A stretch of DNA of 64,000 nucleotides from Litoditis marina (Eukaryota > Nematoda > Chromadorea > Rhabditida > Rhabditidae): assembly GCA_964036275.1 (NCBI GenBank), contig OZ038438.1:8562978-8626977 (forward strand), read 5' to 3'. Shown here piece by piece: positions 63,711 through 64,000 of this stretch (positions within the stretch are counted from its first letter, which is position 1; the number at the start of each line of letters is the position of its first letter). Made by a program: the position numbers and the translations under genes. The notes under the pieces were generated by a model, which did no database searches, was not told the DNA's origin, and was given only the letters and a program-made list of their open reading frames with translations.

Positions 63711-64000
63711 TCAAAATTCGGTTCCTCAAACACAATACAAACTCAGAAAAGTGGGAGGGGGGGGGGCAGAAACTAATATGTGTCGTCAATAGAGATAGAC
63801 CATCGTAAAAGGCTATAGGGTTTTCTTTTTCGAAAGCAGGCAAACATTATACTGGGCGGTAATAATTTTCGTACACTTAGTTCAATTTTATTCAATTCAA
63901 GTTTGAAACTTTCATTCTCTGAGAGTGTCGTAGGCAAGTAGCATAATATAACAGATAGGCTGAAAATCACACTGAAATTGAAAAAAAATTCTCCGAAGGC

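Noticed and set aside
63504..63776. A 90-codon frame ending in poly-Gly
   Set aside because: The Gly run is the G homopolymer; the rest has no known similarity and no supporting splice sites.

Overview
The window is nuclear DNA from a metazoan, almost certainly a nematode; genus and clade cannot be fixed from sequence alone. The evidence is GT-AG introns throughout, a tropomyosin matching nematode LEV-11 almost residue for residue, an EXC-4-type CLIC, an NHR-23/HR3/ROR-type nuclear receptor, an innexin, and several start codons lying just behind an AG acceptor, as expected for leader trans-splicing or short 5'-UTR introns. Noncoding DNA is AT-rich and carries long homopolymer C/G runs, long CT runs and foldback elements.

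All recognised genes lie on the + strand, head to tail. (1) 5388-10737: a 12-exon NHR-23/ROR-like nuclear receptor. (2) 16457-19360: an 8-exon exc-4 (CLIC). (3) 20603-30107: a roughly 30-exon gene joining tandem C2HC zinc fingers to a WD40 region like TFIIIC subunit 2. (4) 31822-41358: tropomyosin (lev-11), with two alternative starts and alternative cassettes 4 (two), 5 (three), 7 (three) and 9 (three). (5) 49661-55176: a 12-exon innexin. (6) 60984 onward: the first exons of an SLC49/FLVCR-like transporter; no further exon is identified before the window ends. Each exon chain keeps an open frame with compatible phases from start to stop. Two junctions are non-canonical: a GG acceptor in exc-4 and an AT donor in the TFIIIC-like gene.

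The genes do not form one pathway. The receptor family drives moulting-related transcription, CLIC acts in excretory-canal tube formation, the TFIIIC-like protein would serve RNA polymerase III transcription, tropomyosin regulates actin filaments, innexin forms gap junctions, and the transporter is a membrane carrier. As remembered, C. elegans exc-4 (Y105E8A.22) and lev-11 (Y105E8B.1) come from adjacent clones on chromosome I, so their proximity here looks like conserved synteny.

Intergenic DNA (1-5.4 kb, 10.7-16.5 kb, 41.4-49.7 kb, 55.2-61.0 kb) holds no convincing gene. It carries two 124-bp TTAA-flanked foldback elements, several other inverted-repeat families, and a cluster of three AGGTCA half-sites. 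No tRNA, rRNA, CRISPR or intact transposase was seen. No clearly new multi-gene system was found. The best leads are the tropomyosin exon array with its TGCATG sites, the CxxC in EXC-4, and the zinc-finger/WD40 protein.
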